Origin: JARYGU01 sp033795365
Lineage (GTDB): Bacteria > Pseudomonadota > Alphaproteobacteria > Rhizobiales > Rhizobiaceae
DNA: 64,000 bases
NCBI GenBank assembly: GCA_033795365.1
Contig: JARYGU010000007.1
Coordinates: 1 to 64,000, forward strand
Direction of reading: 5' to 3'
In this document: one piece after another, positions 57,175 to 64,000 of the stretch
How positions within the stretch are numbered: the first letter of the stretch is position 1
Layout of the letters: the number at the start of each line of letters is the position of its first letter
The notes under the pieces: model-generated
Told to the model about the DNA's origin: nothing
Database searches by the model: none
Seen by the model: the letters and a program-made list of their open reading frames with translations, nothing else
Program-made: the position numbers and the translations under genes

Positions 57175-58236
57175 GAGCAGAAAAAGCGGCTGGGGCGGCG
57201 GCGCGAAGTGACGCTCGATCTCCGCCTCGCCGACTGCGTCGAGCGTTGCCGGCGACCAGCGCGGATTGCGGTCCTTGTCGATGAGTGCTGCGCGAACGCC
57301 CTCGTAGAAGTCGTGCCCGTGCAGGATTTCGCTTGCCGCGGCGAATTCGCGTGACAGGCATTCCGCCAGCCCGGCACTTCGTCTGCCGCGCCGCAACAGC
57401 CTGAGGGCGAGCTTTAGGCTCGTCGGCGAGCGCCGAAGCATCGTCTCGCGCGTCCCCGCGGCAAAATCGGATGCTTCCCGGGCGAGGGCGTCGATAATCT
57501 CCTCCACCGTGTCGAAGCGGAAGCAACGGTCGATCGCCGCGCGGTTGAGCTCAAGCACACCGCCCCCGGGCGTGACCGCATGTGCCCGGATTGTCGCCTC
57601 GACGTCCTTCATGTCGCTTGAGGGTGGCAGTGCGCCGAGCGCGTCCACGAGCGCGGCAAGGCGCTGCGAGGGGACGCAGGCGTCGGCGAGCCCGGCATGG
57701 ATCGCATCGGCCGCGCCGATCTCGTTGCCGGTGAGCCCGAGCCAGGTTCCGGTTTCGCCCGGTGTGCGCGGCAAGAGCCAGCTTGCGCCGACATCGGGGA
57801 AATAGCCTATGCCGGTTTCCGGCATGGCGAGACGCGTGCGTTCGGTCACGATACGATGCCGCCCGTGGGCGGAGAGCCCGACGCCGCCGCCCATGGTGAT
57901 GCCGTCCATCAGCGCCACATAGGGCTTGCCGTAGCGGGCGATCCGCAGGTTGAGCGGAAATTCTTCCCGCCAGAAACGGGTGGCTTCCGGATCGCCGGCC
58001 TTTCCGAGATCGTGGATGACGCGCACGTCTCCACCGGCGCAAAGGCCGCGCTCGCCTTCGCCGGCAAGGACGACGCAGCCGATGCCGGGCTCCTTTTCGA
58101 AGCGGTCGAGCGCTCCGTCGATGGTGCGGACCATGGCGAGATTGATGCTGTTGAGCGCACCCGGGCGGTTCAGGCGGATGAGCGCCGCCGATCCGATCCT
58201 GTCCAGGATGATCTCGCCGGCGCTGTGCTCCGTCAT
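57172..58236 (-). CDS. 3-hydroxyisobutyryl-CoA hydrolase / enoyl-CoA hydratase family protein
   Basis: Predicted to hydrolyse 3-hydroxyisobutyryl-CoA in valine catabolism, yielding the substrate of the MmsB encoded next. The 354 residues exceed a simple crotonase and match the hydrolase group. Motifs are LIRLNRPGALNSINLAMV, CAGGDVRVIHDLG, GITMGGGVGLSAHGRHRIVT and LAMPETGIGYFPDVGASWLL, with the C-terminal REFAAASEILHGHDFYEGVR and ALIDKDRNPRWSPATL. The start overlaps the GMC gene stop (ATGA). An enoyl-CoA hydratase role cannot be excluded, but length and neighbour favour the hydrolase. Confidence 0.9.
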   Translation of the reverse strand: MTEHSAGEIILDRIGSAALIRLNRPGALNSINLAMVRTIDGALDRFEKEPGIGCVVLAGEGERGLCAGGDVRVIHDLGKAGDPEATRFWREEFPLNLRIARYGKPYVALMDGITMGGGVGLSAHGRHRIVTERTRLAMPETGIGYFPDVGASWLLPRTPGETGTWLGLTGNEIGAADAIHAGLADACVPSQRLAALVDALGALPPSSDMKDVEATIRAHAVTPGGGVLELNRAAIDRCFRFDTVEEIIDALAREASDFAAGTRETMLRRSPTSLKLALRLLRRGRRSAGLAECLSREFAAASEILHGHDFYEGVRAALIDKDRNPRWSPATLDAVGEAEIERHFAPPPQPLFLL

Positions 58237-59843
58237 GGCCGGTCTCCCCGGCGGTTGTCTTCCAGGATCATCGCGGCCGCCTTCTCGGCAATCATGATGG
58301 TCGGGGAATTGGTGTTGCCCGAGGTGATGGTCGGCATCACCGAGGCGTCGGCGATCCTGAGCCGGGCCAATGTCCGCATTCTGAGGCGGGGGTCGACGAC
58401 GCTCTCCGGGTCAGCGCCCATGCGCATGGTGCCGGCCGGATGAAAGATCGTCGTACCGATATCTCCGGCCGCCTTTTTCAGATCCTCGTCCGTATCGTAG
58501 GCAGGGCCGGGCTTGTATTCCTCGGGCCGGTAACGGGCGAAGGAGGGCTGCTGCACGATCCTGCGCGTCAGGCGGATCGAGCGTGCGGCGACGTCGCGAT
58601 CGGCCTCGGTCGAAAGATAGTTGGGGCGGATCTGCGGCTGCATGGCGAAATCCGGCCCCTTCACATGCACGCAACCGCGGCTTTCCGGCCGCAGGTTGCA
58701 CACGCTCGCCGTCATTGCCGGGAAGGCGTGGACCGGATCGCCGAATTTGTCCAGCGAGACCGGTTGGACGTGATATTGCAGGTCGGGCGTATCCCTGTCG
58801 GGACCGGAGCGGGTGAAGATGCCGAGCTGGCTCGGCGCCATGGACATCGGGCCGGAGCGTTTCAGCGCATATTCGAAGCCGATCGCCGCCTTGCCGAAAA
58901 GCGTGCTCGCCTTCTCGTTCAGCGTCGGAACGCCGGTTACCTTGTAGACGAGCCGGAGCTGCAGGTGGTCCTGCAGGTTTTCGCCGACGCCCCTGACCTC
59001 GCGTCGGAGCTCGATTCCTGCCTGCTGCAGGATATCGCCGCGGCCGATCCCGGAAAGCTCCAGAAGATGCGGCGAACCGATCGCGCCGGCGCTGAGCACC
59101 GTCTCGCGGCGGGCATGGGCCTGCTTGACGATGCCGTCGTGCTGGAATTCGACGCCTCTGACCTCTCCCTCCTCGATGATCAGCCGGCGGGCATGCGCCT
59201 TGGTGAGGACCGTGAGATTCGTCCGGAGCCGGGCGGGCTTGAGGAACGCTTTCGAGGTGTTCCAGCGGATGCCGGAGCGCTGGTTGACGTCGAAATAGCC
59301 CGAGCCCTCATTGTCGCCGCGGTTGAAGTCCTCGGTGATCGGAATGCCTGCTTCCTCGGCCGCCTTCTGGAACGCATCGAGGACGGCCCAGCGCACGCGG
59401 GCCTTTTCCACGCGCCATTCGCCGCCTGCGCCATGCATTTCGCTTTCGCCGCGATAGAAGTCCTCCGACTTGCGGAAATAGGGCAGCACGTCGTCCCAGC
59501 CCCAACCCTCGCAGCCCATCTGTCGCCACAGGTCGTAATCGCGGGACTGGCCGCGCATGTAGATCATGCCGTTGATCGACGAGCAGCCGCCGAGCACCTT
59601 GCCGCGCGGATAGTTCAGAGAGCGTCCGTTGAGGCCGGGTTCCGCATCGGTGGTGAAGCACCAGTCCGTGCGCGGATTGTTGATGCAGTAGAGATAGCCG
59701 ACCGGGATATGAACCCAGTGATAGTTGTCGCTGCCGCCGGCTTCCAGCAGCAGGACGCGGTCGTCTCGGTTCTCCGACAGCCGGTTTGCCAGAACGCATC
59801 CTGCGCTTCCGGCGCCGATGATGATGTAGTCGTATTGCTCCAT
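58233..59843 (-). CDS. GMC-family FAD oxidoreductase (choline/alcohol dehydrogenase-like)
   Basis: An FAD-dependent alcohol-type dehydrogenase of 536 residues. The FAD fold is YDYIIIGAGSAGCVLANRLS. The GMC signature 1 region reads PRGKVLGGCSSINGMIYMRG and signature 2 reads GAIGSPHLLELSGIG. The active-site segments HPAGTMRMG and MPTITSGNTNSPTIMIAEKA carry the catalytic His/Asn positions. The ATG at 59843 is chosen; a GTG four codons earlier is possible. The substrate is not determinable. Its coupling to the hydrolase gene and nearness to a branched-chain amino-acid type importer suggest a short branched or hydroxylated compound, which is inference. Confidence 0.9.
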   Translation of the reverse strand: MEQYDYIIIGAGSAGCVLANRLSENRDDRVLLLEAGGSDNYHWVHIPVGYLYCINNPRTDWCFTTDAEPGLNGRSLNYPRGKVLGGCSSINGMIYMRGQSRDYDLWRQMGCEGWGWDDVLPYFRKSEDFYRGESEMHGAGGEWRVEKARVRWAVLDAFQKAAEEAGIPITEDFNRGDNEGSGYFDVNQRSGIRWNTSKAFLKPARLRTNLTVLTKAHARRLIIEEGEVRGVEFQHDGIVKQAHARRETVLSAGAIGSPHLLELSGIGRGDILQQAGIELRREVRGVGENLQDHLQLRLVYKVTGVPTLNEKASTLFGKAAIGFEYALKRSGPMSMAPSQLGIFTRSGPDRDTPDLQYHVQPVSLDKFGDPVHAFPAMTASVCNLRPESRGCVHVKGPDFAMQPQIRPNYLSTEADRDVAARSIRLTRRIVQQPSFARYRPEEYKPGPAYDTDEDLKKAAGDIGTTIFHPAGTMRMGADPESVVDPRLRMRTLARLRIADASVMPTITSGNTNSPTIMIAEKAAAMILEDNRRGDRP

Positions 59844-59949
59844 TCCGTATGTCACTCCAAAGCGTCTGGATTCGCTCTCCCCGTTTGCGGGAAAAGGCTG
59901 GGTTCTCTCATCGGTAATCGCGGCTGCTCCTCATCCGCCCTGCCGGGCA

Positions 59950-59975
59950 CCTTCTATCCCTGGGCGGCGAGAAGG
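59950..59975. repeat. Short inverted repeat of a Rhizobiaceae intergenic type
   Basis: CCTTCT (59950-59955) and AGAAGG (59970-59975) flank 14 bases, preceded by CTCATCCGCCCTGCCGGGCA. The arrangement resembles, from memory, a repeat common between Rhizobiaceae genes. It lies in the 173-base gap before the GMC gene. Confidence 0.4.
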
Positions 59976-60016
59976 GGACTTGCGGCGCCGTTGCCGCTTT
60001 TGGCTGGGAGCGTCCG

Positions 60017-61024
60017 TCATGTGCGATGCTCGAATCCCAGCTTCCGGCCCAGGCGGGAAGCGTAGAATTCGCCCACCAGGCCGCGGCGGAACAGGAGCAC
60101 GCAGACCATGAAGACGATGCCGGTGATGATGGTCACGGGGAAATCCGAGGTTGCCAGGTAATTCTGCAGCGTTACCACCAGCCCAGCGCCGAAGATCGGG
60201 CCGATCAGCGTGCCGATGCCGCCGAGCAGCGTCATCAGAATCACCTCGCCGGACATCTGCCAGGTCACGTCGGTCAGCGTCGCGAACTGGAAGACGAGCG
60301 CCTTGACGCCGCCCGCGAGGCCGGCGAGCGCCGCCGACATGACGAATGCGCCGAGCTTGTAATACTGCACGGAATAGCCGAGCGAGATCGCGCGCTGCTC
60401 GTTTTCGCGGATGGACTTGAGGATCATTCCGAATGGCGAATTCACGAAGCGCCAGATGATCACCATGCCGACGACGAAGACGGCGAGCACGAAATAATAC
60501 ATGTTGGTCGAGACCGAGAGATCGATCACGCCGAAGAGATGGCCGCGCGGCACGGACTGGATGCCGTCCTCGCCCTTGGTGAATTCCGCCTGGAGGCAGA
60601 AGAAATAGAACATCTGCGAAAGCGCCAGCGTGATCATCGCGAAATAGATGCCCTGCCTGCGGATCGCGAAGAAACCCATCACCAGCCCGAGGGCAGCCGC
60701 GCCCAAGACCCCAAGGAGCACGCCGAACTCGGGTGTGAAGCCCCATTCCTTGACCGCATGCGCCGTGAAATAGGCGGCACCGCCGAAGAAGGTGGCGTGC
60801 CCGAACGAAAGCAGCCCGGTATAGCCGAGCAGCAGGTTGAAAGCGCAGGCGAAGAGCGCGAAGCACAGGAGCTTCATCAGGAAGATGGGATAGAAGAAGA
60901 GAGGGGCGGCGGCGAGCAGCACCAGCCCGATGCCGAGGATGATGAGCTGCGTCGTCGTGGTGGCGGCGCTCCGGCCGGCGGCGGGGCTGTGTTCGCGGGT
61001 CGTCGTTTCGCTCATAGGCGCCAT
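60017..61024 (-). CDS. livM: Branched-chain amino acid-type ABC transporter permease (LivM)
   Basis: One of the two channel subunits of a LIV-I-type importer, 335 residues with about ten helices. Family motifs are NLLLGYTGLLSFGHATFFGG, AIRRQGIYFAMITLALSQMF, the coupling-loop SIRENEQRAISLGYSVQYYK and TLLGGIGTLIGPIFGAGLV. AGGGA is eight bases before the ATG at 61024. It follows livH with a one-base gap. Confidence 0.94.
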   Translation of the reverse strand: MAPMSETTTREHSPAAGRSAATTTTQLIILGIGLVLLAAAPLFFYPIFLMKLLCFALFACAFNLLLGYTGLLSFGHATFFGGAAYFTAHAVKEWGFTPEFGVLLGVLGAAALGLVMGFFAIRRQGIYFAMITLALSQMFYFFCLQAEFTKGEDGIQSVPRGHLFGVIDLSVSTNMYYFVLAVFVVGMVIIWRFVNSPFGMILKSIRENEQRAISLGYSVQYYKLGAFVMSAALAGLAGGVKALVFQFATLTDVTWQMSGEVILMTLLGGIGTLIGPIFGAGLVVTLQNYLATSDFPVTIITGIVFMVCVLLFRRGLVGEFYASRLGRKLGFEHRT

Positions 61025-61025
61025 G

Positions 61026-61913
61026 TCACGCGTCCCTTCCGAAGAGGCCGGCCGGCCGCAACAGCAGCACGATGGCCATGATGACGAAGATGACGATGTT
61101 CGAGGCTTCCGGATAGAAGACCTTGGTCAGGCCTTCCGCCACGCCGAGCATATAGCCGGTGAGGATCGCACCCATGATCGAACCCATGCCGCCGACGACC
61201 ACCACCGCGAAGACGACGATGATGAGGTTCGTGCCCATCAGCGGCGAGACCTGGTAGACCGGTGCGGCGAGCACGCCCGCGAAGGCGGCAAGCCCGGCCC
61301 CGAGCCCGTAGGTCAGCGTCAGCAGCATCGGCACGTTGATCCCGAAGGCCTGCACGAGGACCGGATTTTCCGTCGCTGCCCTGAGATAGGAACCGAGCTT
61401 GGTCTTTTCGATCAGCAGCCACGTGCCGATGCAGGCGACGAGCGAGACGACAACCACCCATCCGCGATAATTCGGCAGGAACATGAAGCCGAGATTGGTG
61501 CCGCCCGCAAGCAGCGGCGGAACGGAGTAGGGCTGGCCGGATGCGCCATAGAGATAGCGGAACGTGCCCTCGATCGTCAGCGCGAGGCCGAAGGTGAAAA
61601 GGAGACCGTAAAGCGGATCGAGCTTGTAGAGCCTACTCAGAAGCGCGCGCTCCACCAGCGCGCCGAAAAGGCCGACGATCAGCGGCGCGAGAAAGAGCGC
61701 CAGCCAATAGTTGACGCCGAGATACTGGAGCAGCAGCAGCGCGACGAAGGCGCCCAGCATATATTGCGCACCATGGGCGAAATTGATCACGCGCAGAAGA
61801 CCGAAGATGACGGCGAGGCCGAGGCTCAGGAGCGCATAGAAGGAGCCGTTGATGAGCCCGATCAGCAATTGCCCCAGAAAGGCCTGTATCGGTATGCCGA
61901 AGATCATCGTCAT
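61026..61913 (-). CDS. livH: Branched-chain amino acid-type ABC transporter permease (LivH)
   Basis: The partner channel subunit, 295 residues with about eight helices. It shows LINGSFYALLSLGLAVIFGL, RVINFAHGAQYMLGAFVALL, KLGSYLRAATENPVLVQAFG (coupling loop) and VVVVGGMGSIMGAILTGYML. GGGGG lies nine bases before the ATG at 61913; an ATG two codons later is possible. It starts four bases after livF. Confidence 0.94.
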   Translation of the reverse strand: MTMIFGIPIQAFLGQLLIGLINGSFYALLSLGLAVIFGLLRVINFAHGAQYMLGAFVALLLLQYLGVNYWLALFLAPLIVGLFGALVERALLSRLYKLDPLYGLLFTFGLALTIEGTFRYLYGASGQPYSVPPLLAGGTNLGFMFLPNYRGWVVVVSLVACIGTWLLIEKTKLGSYLRAATENPVLVQAFGINVPMLLTLTYGLGAGLAAFAGVLAAPVYQVSPLMGTNLIIVVFAVVVVGGMGSIMGAILTGYMLGVAEGLTKVFYPEASNIVIFVIMAIVLLLRPAGLFGRDA

Positions 61914-61917
61914 CGTG

Positions 61918-62619
61918 TCAGACCCCCAGGACCTTGTGGAGCTCGTCCATGCGGACGGGCAGCTCGGAAACCGGGAAATCCCCCACCATCCGCCCGTGAT
62001 CCATCAGGTAGAAGCGGTCGGCGATCCTGCTTGCGAATCGGAAGTTCTGCTCGACAAGCAGAATCGTCATGCCACGCGCCTTGAGCTTGCCGAGGACGTC
62101 GCCGATGCGCTGGACGATGACGGGGGCGAGGCCCTCGGTCGGCTCGTCGAGGATCAGCATTTTCACGCCGGTTCGCAGGATGCGGGCGATCGCCAGCATC
62201 TGCTGCTCTCCGCCTGAGAGCTTCGTTCCCTGGCTGGTGCGCCGTTCGAGAAGGTTCGGGAAGAGTTCGTAGATCTCCTCGAGGTTCATTCCACCGCCGG
62301 TGACGACCGGCGGAAGCATGAGGTTCTCCTCGACGGTGAGCGTCGAGAAGATGCCACGCTCCTCCGGAACGAAACCGATCCCCTTATGGGCGGTCCGGTG
62401 CAGCGGCACCTGCATCATGTCGGTTCCGGCGAAATCGATGCGGCCCCTTCGGGCGCGCACGATGCCGACGATGGTTCGCAAGGTCGTGGTCTTGCCGACG
62501 CCGTTGCGGCCGAGGATCGTGATGGTCTCGCCTTCGCCGATCGTCATGTCCACGCCATGCAGCACATGGCTCTCGCCATACCAGGCATTGAGGCCGCTGA
62601 CCTGAAGCAAGGGTGTCAT
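61918..62619 (-). CDS. livF: Branched-chain amino acid-type ABC transporter ATPase (LivF)
   Basis: The second ATPase of the importer, 233 residues from the ATG at 62619, nine bases after GGAGG. Motifs are Walker A GRNGVGKTTTLRT, Q-loop FVPEERGIFSTLTVEENL, signature LSGGEQQMLAIARIL, Walker B LILDEPTEGLAPVI and switch-region VEQNFRFASRIADRFYLM. An in-frame ATG three codons upstream directly abuts the ribosome site and is unlikely to be used. Confidence 0.94.
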   Translation of the reverse strand: MTPLLQVSGLNAWYGESHVLHGVDMTIGEGETITILGRNGVGKTTTLRTIVGIVRARRGRIDFAGTDMMQVPLHRTAHKGIGFVPEERGIFSTLTVEENLMLPPVVTGGGMNLEEIYELFPNLLERRTSQGTKLSGGEQQMLAIARILRTGVKMLILDEPTEGLAPVIVQRIGDVLGKLKARGMTILLVEQNFRFASRIADRFYLMDHGRMVGDFPVSELPVRMDELHKVLGV

Positions 62620-62620
62620 G

Positions 62621-63403
62621 TCAGGCATCCTCCGTCCCCATATAGGCGGTGCGCACGCGCGGATCCCGGCTGACGGCGGCATAGTCGCCTTCCGCGAGGA
62701 TTTCGCCGCGCTGGAGAACGGTGACGTGCTGGCAGATGTCGGCGACGACGGAGAGATTGTGCTCCACCATCAGCACCGCCCGCTCGCGCGCCACGTCGCG
62801 GATGATGGCGGAGACGACGCTGACATCCTCCTGGCCCATGCCCGCCATCGGCTCGTCGAGAAGCAGCACTTTCGGATCGAGCGCAAGGGTGGTCGCGATT
62901 TCGAGCACGCGCTTGCGGCCATAGGAGAGGTCGGCCGCCATGTGGTTGCGCTCCCTGATGAGCCCGACGCTTGCAAGAAGCTCTTCGGCGCGCTCGCTCA
63001 GTTGGTTGAGCGCGGAAAGCGGCCGCCAGAACTGCGTCGCGAGATTGTTCGGCCGCTGCAGGGCGACGCGCACATTGTCGAGCACCGAGAGGTGAGGGAA
63101 GACCGCGGAAATCTGGAAGGAGCGCACGAGGCCCATGCGCGCGACGCGGTCGGGCGGAGTCTTCGTGATATCGGTGCCGAGCAGGGTGATCGTGCCTGCG
63201 GTCGGCTGCAGGAATTTGGTCAGGAGATTGAAGACCGTCGTCTTGCCGGCGCCGTTCGGGCCGATCAGCGCATGCACGCTCGCATCGTACACGTCGAGAT
63301 CGACGTCCTTGACCGCAATGAAGCCGCCGAAATCCCGGCGAAGACCGCGGGCGGAAAGCACCACCCGCGGCTCGGTTGCATTCTCGGCTGCGGAAACCGC
63401 CAT
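62621..63403 (-). CDS. livG: Branched-chain amino acid-type ABC transporter ATPase (LivG)
   Basis: The first ATPase of the importer, 260 residues. It has Walker A GPNGAGKTTVFNLLTKFLQP, Q-loop LVRSFQISAVFPHLSVLDNV, the LivG-type signature LSYGRKRVLEIATTLALDP, Walker B LLLDEPMAGMGQEDV and switch His in MVEHNLSVVADICQHVTVL. It starts six bases after the binding-protein gene end and precedes livF with a one-base gap. Confidence 0.94.
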   Translation of the reverse strand: MAVSAAENATEPRVVLSARGLRRDFGGFIAVKDVDLDVYDASVHALIGPNGAGKTTVFNLLTKFLQPTAGTITLLGTDITKTPPDRVARMGLVRSFQISAVFPHLSVLDNVRVALQRPNNLATQFWRPLSALNQLSERAEELLASVGLIRERNHMAADLSYGRKRVLEIATTLALDPKVLLLDEPMAGMGQEDVSVVSAIIRDVARERAVLMVEHNLSVVADICQHVTVLQRGEILAEGDYAAVSRDPRVRTAYMGTEDA

Positions 63404-63409
63404 GGGCTC

Positions 63410-64000
63410 TTACTTCACCAGCTCGCAGCCGCTCTTGGCCGGATCGATATAGGCTTCCTTGCCGGGGATCGTCGCCAGCACGTTGAAATAGTCCCACGGC
63501 TCCTTGCTCTCGTCCGGTTTCTTTACCTGCAGAAGATACATGTCGTGGATCATCCTGCCGTTTGCGCCGACGCTGCCGCCGCGTCCGAAGAAGTCGTCGA
63601 CCGGCATCTCGTGCAGCGCCTTGGCGACGGCTTCGGTTTCGTCGGTGCCGGCTTTCTGGATCGCCTTGAGATATTGCGAGACGGCGGAATAGGTGCCGCT
63701 GTGAATCATGTTCGGCATCTTGCCGGTGCGCTCGAAGAAGCGCTTGGCAAATTCGCGGCTCTGGTCGTCGAGGTTCCAGTAATAGCCTTCGGTGAGCGTC
63801 AGGCCCTGCGCGGCATCGAGGCCCAGACCGTGCACCTCGGCGAGCGTGAAGAGCAAGGCTGCGAGATTCTGGCCTCCCGCGGTGATCCCGAATTCCGCGG
63901 CCTGTTTGATCGCGTTGGAGGTGTCGAGGCCGGCATTGGCAAGACCGATGACCTTTGCGCCGGAGGACTGAGCCTGCAGGAGGAAGGAGGAGAAGTCGTT
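63410..64000 (-). CDS. Branched-chain amino acid-type ABC transporter substrate-binding protein, 3' part
   Basis: The C-terminal 196 residues of a periplasmic binding protein of the LivJ type; the start lies beyond the window edge. Visible are the Rossmann-like strand VIGLANAGLDTSNAIKQAAE, GITAGGQNLAALLF, the hinge segment TEGYYWNLDDQSREFAKRFF, ERTGKMPNMIHSGTYSAVSQ and the ending WDYFNVLATIPGKEAYIDPA. This subgroup often binds small amides, carboxylic acids or aromatic compounds rather than leucine, so the ligand is open. Confidence 0.9.
   Translation of the reverse strand, partial: NDFSSFLLQAQSSGAKVIGLANAGLDTSNAIKQAAEFGITAGGQNLAALLFTLAEVHGLGLDAAQGLTLTEGYYWNLDDQSREFAKRFFERTGKMPNMIHSGTYSAVSQYLKAIQKAGTDETEAVAKALHEMPVDDFFGRGGSVGANGRMIHDMYLLQVKKPDESKEPWDYFNVLATIPGKEAYIDPAKSGCELVK

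Overview
This window is high-GC DNA that looks like a chromosome, chromid or megaplasmid segment of a member of the Rhizobiaceae (Sinorhizobium/Ensifer, Rhizobium, Agrobacterium or Shinella type). Two independent signs support this. One is an exo (succinoglycan) gene cluster in the order known from Sinorhizobium meliloti. The other is a pair of intergenic palindromic mosaic repeats of the RIME type. The species cannot be fixed from the sequence alone. No complete tRNA, rRNA, CRISPR array, prophage or insertion sequence was found.

Left part (1-18.6 kb). An RND drug-efflux pair (511-4814) ends at a strong hairpin. It is followed by a siderophore-uptake locus (4960-13531): siderophore-interacting reductase, ABC ATPase, two permeases and a binding protein on the minus strand, a divergent TonB-dependent receptor, and a convergent AraC-type regulator with a Fur-box-like palindrome at its start. 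Next is a phosphonate-type locus (13723-18273): a GntR/UTRA regulator and a PhnM-like amidohydrolase diverge from phnD-phnC-phnE, and two near-identical palindromic operators sit in the shared promoter region. No C-P lyase core genes are present.

Middle (18.4-36.5 kb). Two small unknown genes and a RIME repeat come first. A NarL/UhpB-type signalling group follows, with one histidine kinase and two response regulators. A type I secretion block is next: a 2,632-residue heme-peroxidase/RTX protein, a PrtD/PrsD-type ABC exporter, a second RTX protein with an N-terminal hydrophobic segment, and an HlyD-family adaptor. This block of extracellular proteins lies directly against the exopolysaccharide cluster and is the most interesting part of the window.

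Right-centre (36.5-55.6 kb). The exo cluster reads exoP-N-O-M-A-L-K-H, exoT, exoW-V, exoU, exoX, exoY-F-Q. Together these genes supply UDP-glucose, start the octasaccharide on its lipid carrier (ExoY/F), extend it (ExoA, L, M, O, U, W), decorate it with pyruvate (ExoV) and succinate (ExoH), flip, polymerise and export it (ExoT, Q, P, F), and trim it outside the cell (ExoK). ExoX restrains ExoY. exoI, exoZ and exoB are not found where S. meliloti carries them. A 29-bp block is duplicated between the exoH and exoX-exoY control regions.

Right end (55.6-64 kb). After a VOC-family gene come minus-strand genes for valine-type catabolism (3-hydroxyisobutyrate dehydrogenase, 3-hydroxyisobutyryl-CoA hydrolase/enoyl-CoA hydratase-like) and a GMC oxidoreductase. 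They lie downstream of a branched-chain-amino-acid-type ABC importer (livM-H-F-G and a binding protein cut by the window edge).
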